The position numbers and the translations under genes are program-made. A model generated the notes under the pieces. It was given only the letters and a program-made list of their open reading frames with translations, was not told the DNA's origin and ran no database searches. DNA of 6,921 nt from positions 1-6,921 of the forward strand of contig USJD01000183.1 in the NCBI GenBank assembly GCA_900554835.1. Reading direction: 5' to 3'. This document shows, piece by piece, positions 6,220-6,921 of this stretch. The stretch's first letter is position 1, and every line of letters begins with the position of its first letter. Source of the stretch: an uncultured Prevotella sp. GTDB taxonomy: Bacteria > Bacteroidota > Bacteroidia > Bacteroidales > Bacteroidaceae.

Positions 6220-6463
6220 TTTGATGCTCTTTTAGTTCAAACCATAGATGCCACCTTGGGATTGAGATGCACAATGTTTGGTTATCAATATAGTAAAATC
6301 CTACGCTCTCTGATGTGCGTATATCTTTGTAGTGGCAAGGAACGCATCTACGATGACATGAACGAAACTTCCAAAATGGATTAAGACGTCACGCAGGCAC
6401 GTATTGAACATTTACTCAGATAACTATGCTTATGCCAACCTGTTCCAGACTGACTTTGGTTAA
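6220..6463 (+). pseudogene. Scrambled, internally deleted IS1380-type transposase remnant
   Basis: Three pieces in transposase order are visible. (1) 6220-6336: FDALLVQTIDATLGLRC, TMFGYQYSKILRSLMCVYLC, matching the N-terminal region of Bacteroidota IS1380 transposases (LGLRC...FGYQYSEIIRSLM.VYF). (2) 6337-6363: KERIYDDMN, resembling the S-E-K/R-I-F-D-x-M-N-N block from the C-terminal half, joined directly to piece 1. (3) 6371-6463, one frame over: KWIKTSRRHVLNIYSD, then NYAYANLFQTDFG and TAA, matching the extreme C-terminus. The frame of pieces 1-2 stops at 6382-6384. About 40, 9 and 30 residues remain of a protein usually over 400 residues, so it cannot transpose. The first about 20 residues are absent; the fragment starts flush with a palindrome. 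Family assignment rests on remembered sequence, not a search. Confidence 0.7.
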
Positions 6464-6697
6464 AAAAATGCTTTTCTGGTTAAACCGGCGTATTACCTCA
6501 AGTCGCTTTGTGGGGTAAGGGGATTTTATGTCTGCAACGTTTCTGTTGTGCAAGGAATATGTTTCGAACTGTTGCTATTCGTTTCCGAACTTTCACCATT
6601 GCCTTGCAAAGTCTGCAAAAAGTTCCATTGTTGGGTATCAACGCAATAGTATCACTCTTATATAATCCTACCAAGATTACACAATCTAACCGTCATC
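6464..6697. other. Gene-free stretch, possibly decayed IS end
   Basis: No credible coding sequence is seen. The first bases contain an 8-base direct repeat TGGTTAAA (6457-6464 and 6477-6484) beside the transposase stop, and the left part may be the decayed end of the IS. A plus-strand open frame across the region crosses into the antisense of the XRE gene and resembles nothing. On the minus strand only a 12-codon ATG frame (6658-6696) starts 1 base after the XRE stop. Confidence 0.5.
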
Positions 6698-6921
6698 TTA
6701 CCACAACGCAATCTTGCCTGCAATACCCAAATCAAGAGTTGCTGTTGCAATACCCAATGCTTGAAACACACGGCTCATGGTTGGTAACGTGATAACACTT
6801 GTACCTTTCTCCAACTTTGAAATCTGAGCACGCTGCACCCCGATACGCTCACCAAGCTGTTCTTGTGTGAGGTTTTGTGCCAATCGAGCCTTGCGTATGG
6901 CTTCGCCTACAATATAGGCGT
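6698..6921 (-). CDS. XRE-family HTH antitoxin/regulator, 5' end beyond window
   Basis: The minus frame is open from the right edge to TAA at 6698-6700, giving 73 full codons: AYIVGEAIRKARLAQNLTQE, then QLGERIGVQRAQISKLEKGT, then a tail ending GKIALW. This is a classic XRE/Cro-C1 helix-turn-helix: helix 1 IRKARLAQN, helix 2 LTQEQLGERI, recognition helix RAQISKLEKG. The L-A-Q-N codon (TTG at 6881-6883) could serve as a start but would cut off helix 1, so the start is upstream, outside the window. In Bacteroidota, proteins of this kind ending in GKIALW are usually the antitoxin of a type II pair whose RelE/Gp49-like toxin gene lies just upstream, which here would be off the right edge. It would repress its own promoter. 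No partner is visible downstream. Confidence 0.88.
   Translation of the reverse strand, partial: AYIVGEAIRKARLAQNLTQEQLGERIGVQRAQISKLEKGTSVITLPTMSRVFQALGIATATLDLGIAGKIALW

Larger units (their letters stand above)
6054..6236 (-). pseudogene. Fragment of a YhcG/DUF1016-type PD-(D/E)XK nuclease gene
   Basis: Reading the minus strand from 6236 down, the open frame gives a repetitive stretch, then FLIPWTHHRRIIDKCKDD and KALFFARKTWENNS, ending near 6054. The IPW-x-H-H-x-x-I-I-D-K-C-K ... A-L-F-F-x-R-K-T-x-E-N-N block matches my memory of the N-terminal DUF1016 domain of YhcG-like proteins, where the next residues are normally W-S-R-x-V-L. Here the match stops at that point, 10 bases from the Abi stop codon, so the rest of the gene (C-terminal nuclease part) is absent. 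The 5' side is also missing: a stop (6237-6239) and the IS remnant lie there. I infer a gene broken on both sides. It is unlikely to make a functional product. Confidence 0.6.

Noticed and set aside
5903..6274. Minus-strand open frame of 123 codons overlapping the Abi 3' end
   Set aside because: No family resemblance. The neighbouring minus frame carries the DUF1016-like residues and the plus strand here is a well-conserved Abi_2 gene.
6322..6329. TATCTTTG, a possible -7 promoter box
   Set aside because: It lies inside codons of the IS1380-like fragment, has no convincing -33 TTTG at the right distance and no gene behind it.
6658..6696. 12-codon minus-strand frame beginning 1 base after the XRE stop, considered as a truncated HipA-like partner
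   Set aside because: MTVRLCNLGRII does not resemble HipA or any toxin I know and ends after 12 codons.
6508..6792. Plus-strand open frame of 94 codons
   Set aside because: Its right third is antisense to the clear XRE gene and the composition is unlike a protein; no motif is seen.

Overview
The window looks like a chromosomal segment of a Bacteroidota bacterium, most likely of the Prevotella/Segatella type. The evidence is a -33/-7 promoter of the TTTG / TAnnTTTG kind (5042-5072), weak or absent Shine-Dalgarno sequences, moderate-to-low G+C, and protein families typical of that group. These are a PMCA-type calcium ATPase, an Abi_2 protein, a YhcG/DUF1016 remnant, an IS1380-type transposase remnant and an XRE antitoxin ending in GKIALW. 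Genus is an inference.

Left part (1-4533), ordinary chromosome: a TPR protein with a C-terminal retropepsin-like aspartic protease domain, cut by the left window edge, is followed after 14 bases by a full-length calcium-translocating P-type ATPase. The two probably form one operon that ends in a clear hairpin-plus-U-tract terminator (4492-4533). The ATPase has an apparent extra pair of hydrophobic segments between its TM3 and TM4.

Middle (4559-4928): three very small, tightly packed reading frames (54, 23 and 44 codons; 2-base gap, then ATGA overlap) of unknown function.

Right part (about 4929-6921), accessory and defence-like: a promoter drives a short leader that folds into a hairpin followed by 12 T, then an Abi_2 (AbiD/AbiF-type) HEPN protein with an intact R-x4-H motif. 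This matches the arrangement of AbiF toxin genes preceded by a small structured RNA, an RNA-antitoxin/HEPN-toxin module thought to be related to the ancestry of Cas13. It is the most interesting system in the window. Directly behind it on the minus strand lies a truncated piece of a YhcG/DUF1016 nuclease gene containing two 30-bp palindromic repeats with compensatory base changes. Next come three displaced pieces of an IS1380-type transposase, about 235 bases with no recognisable gene, and a minus-strand XRE-family antitoxin/regulator whose start lies beyond the right edge. The fragments of genes and IS point to repeated insertion and deletion at this locus.
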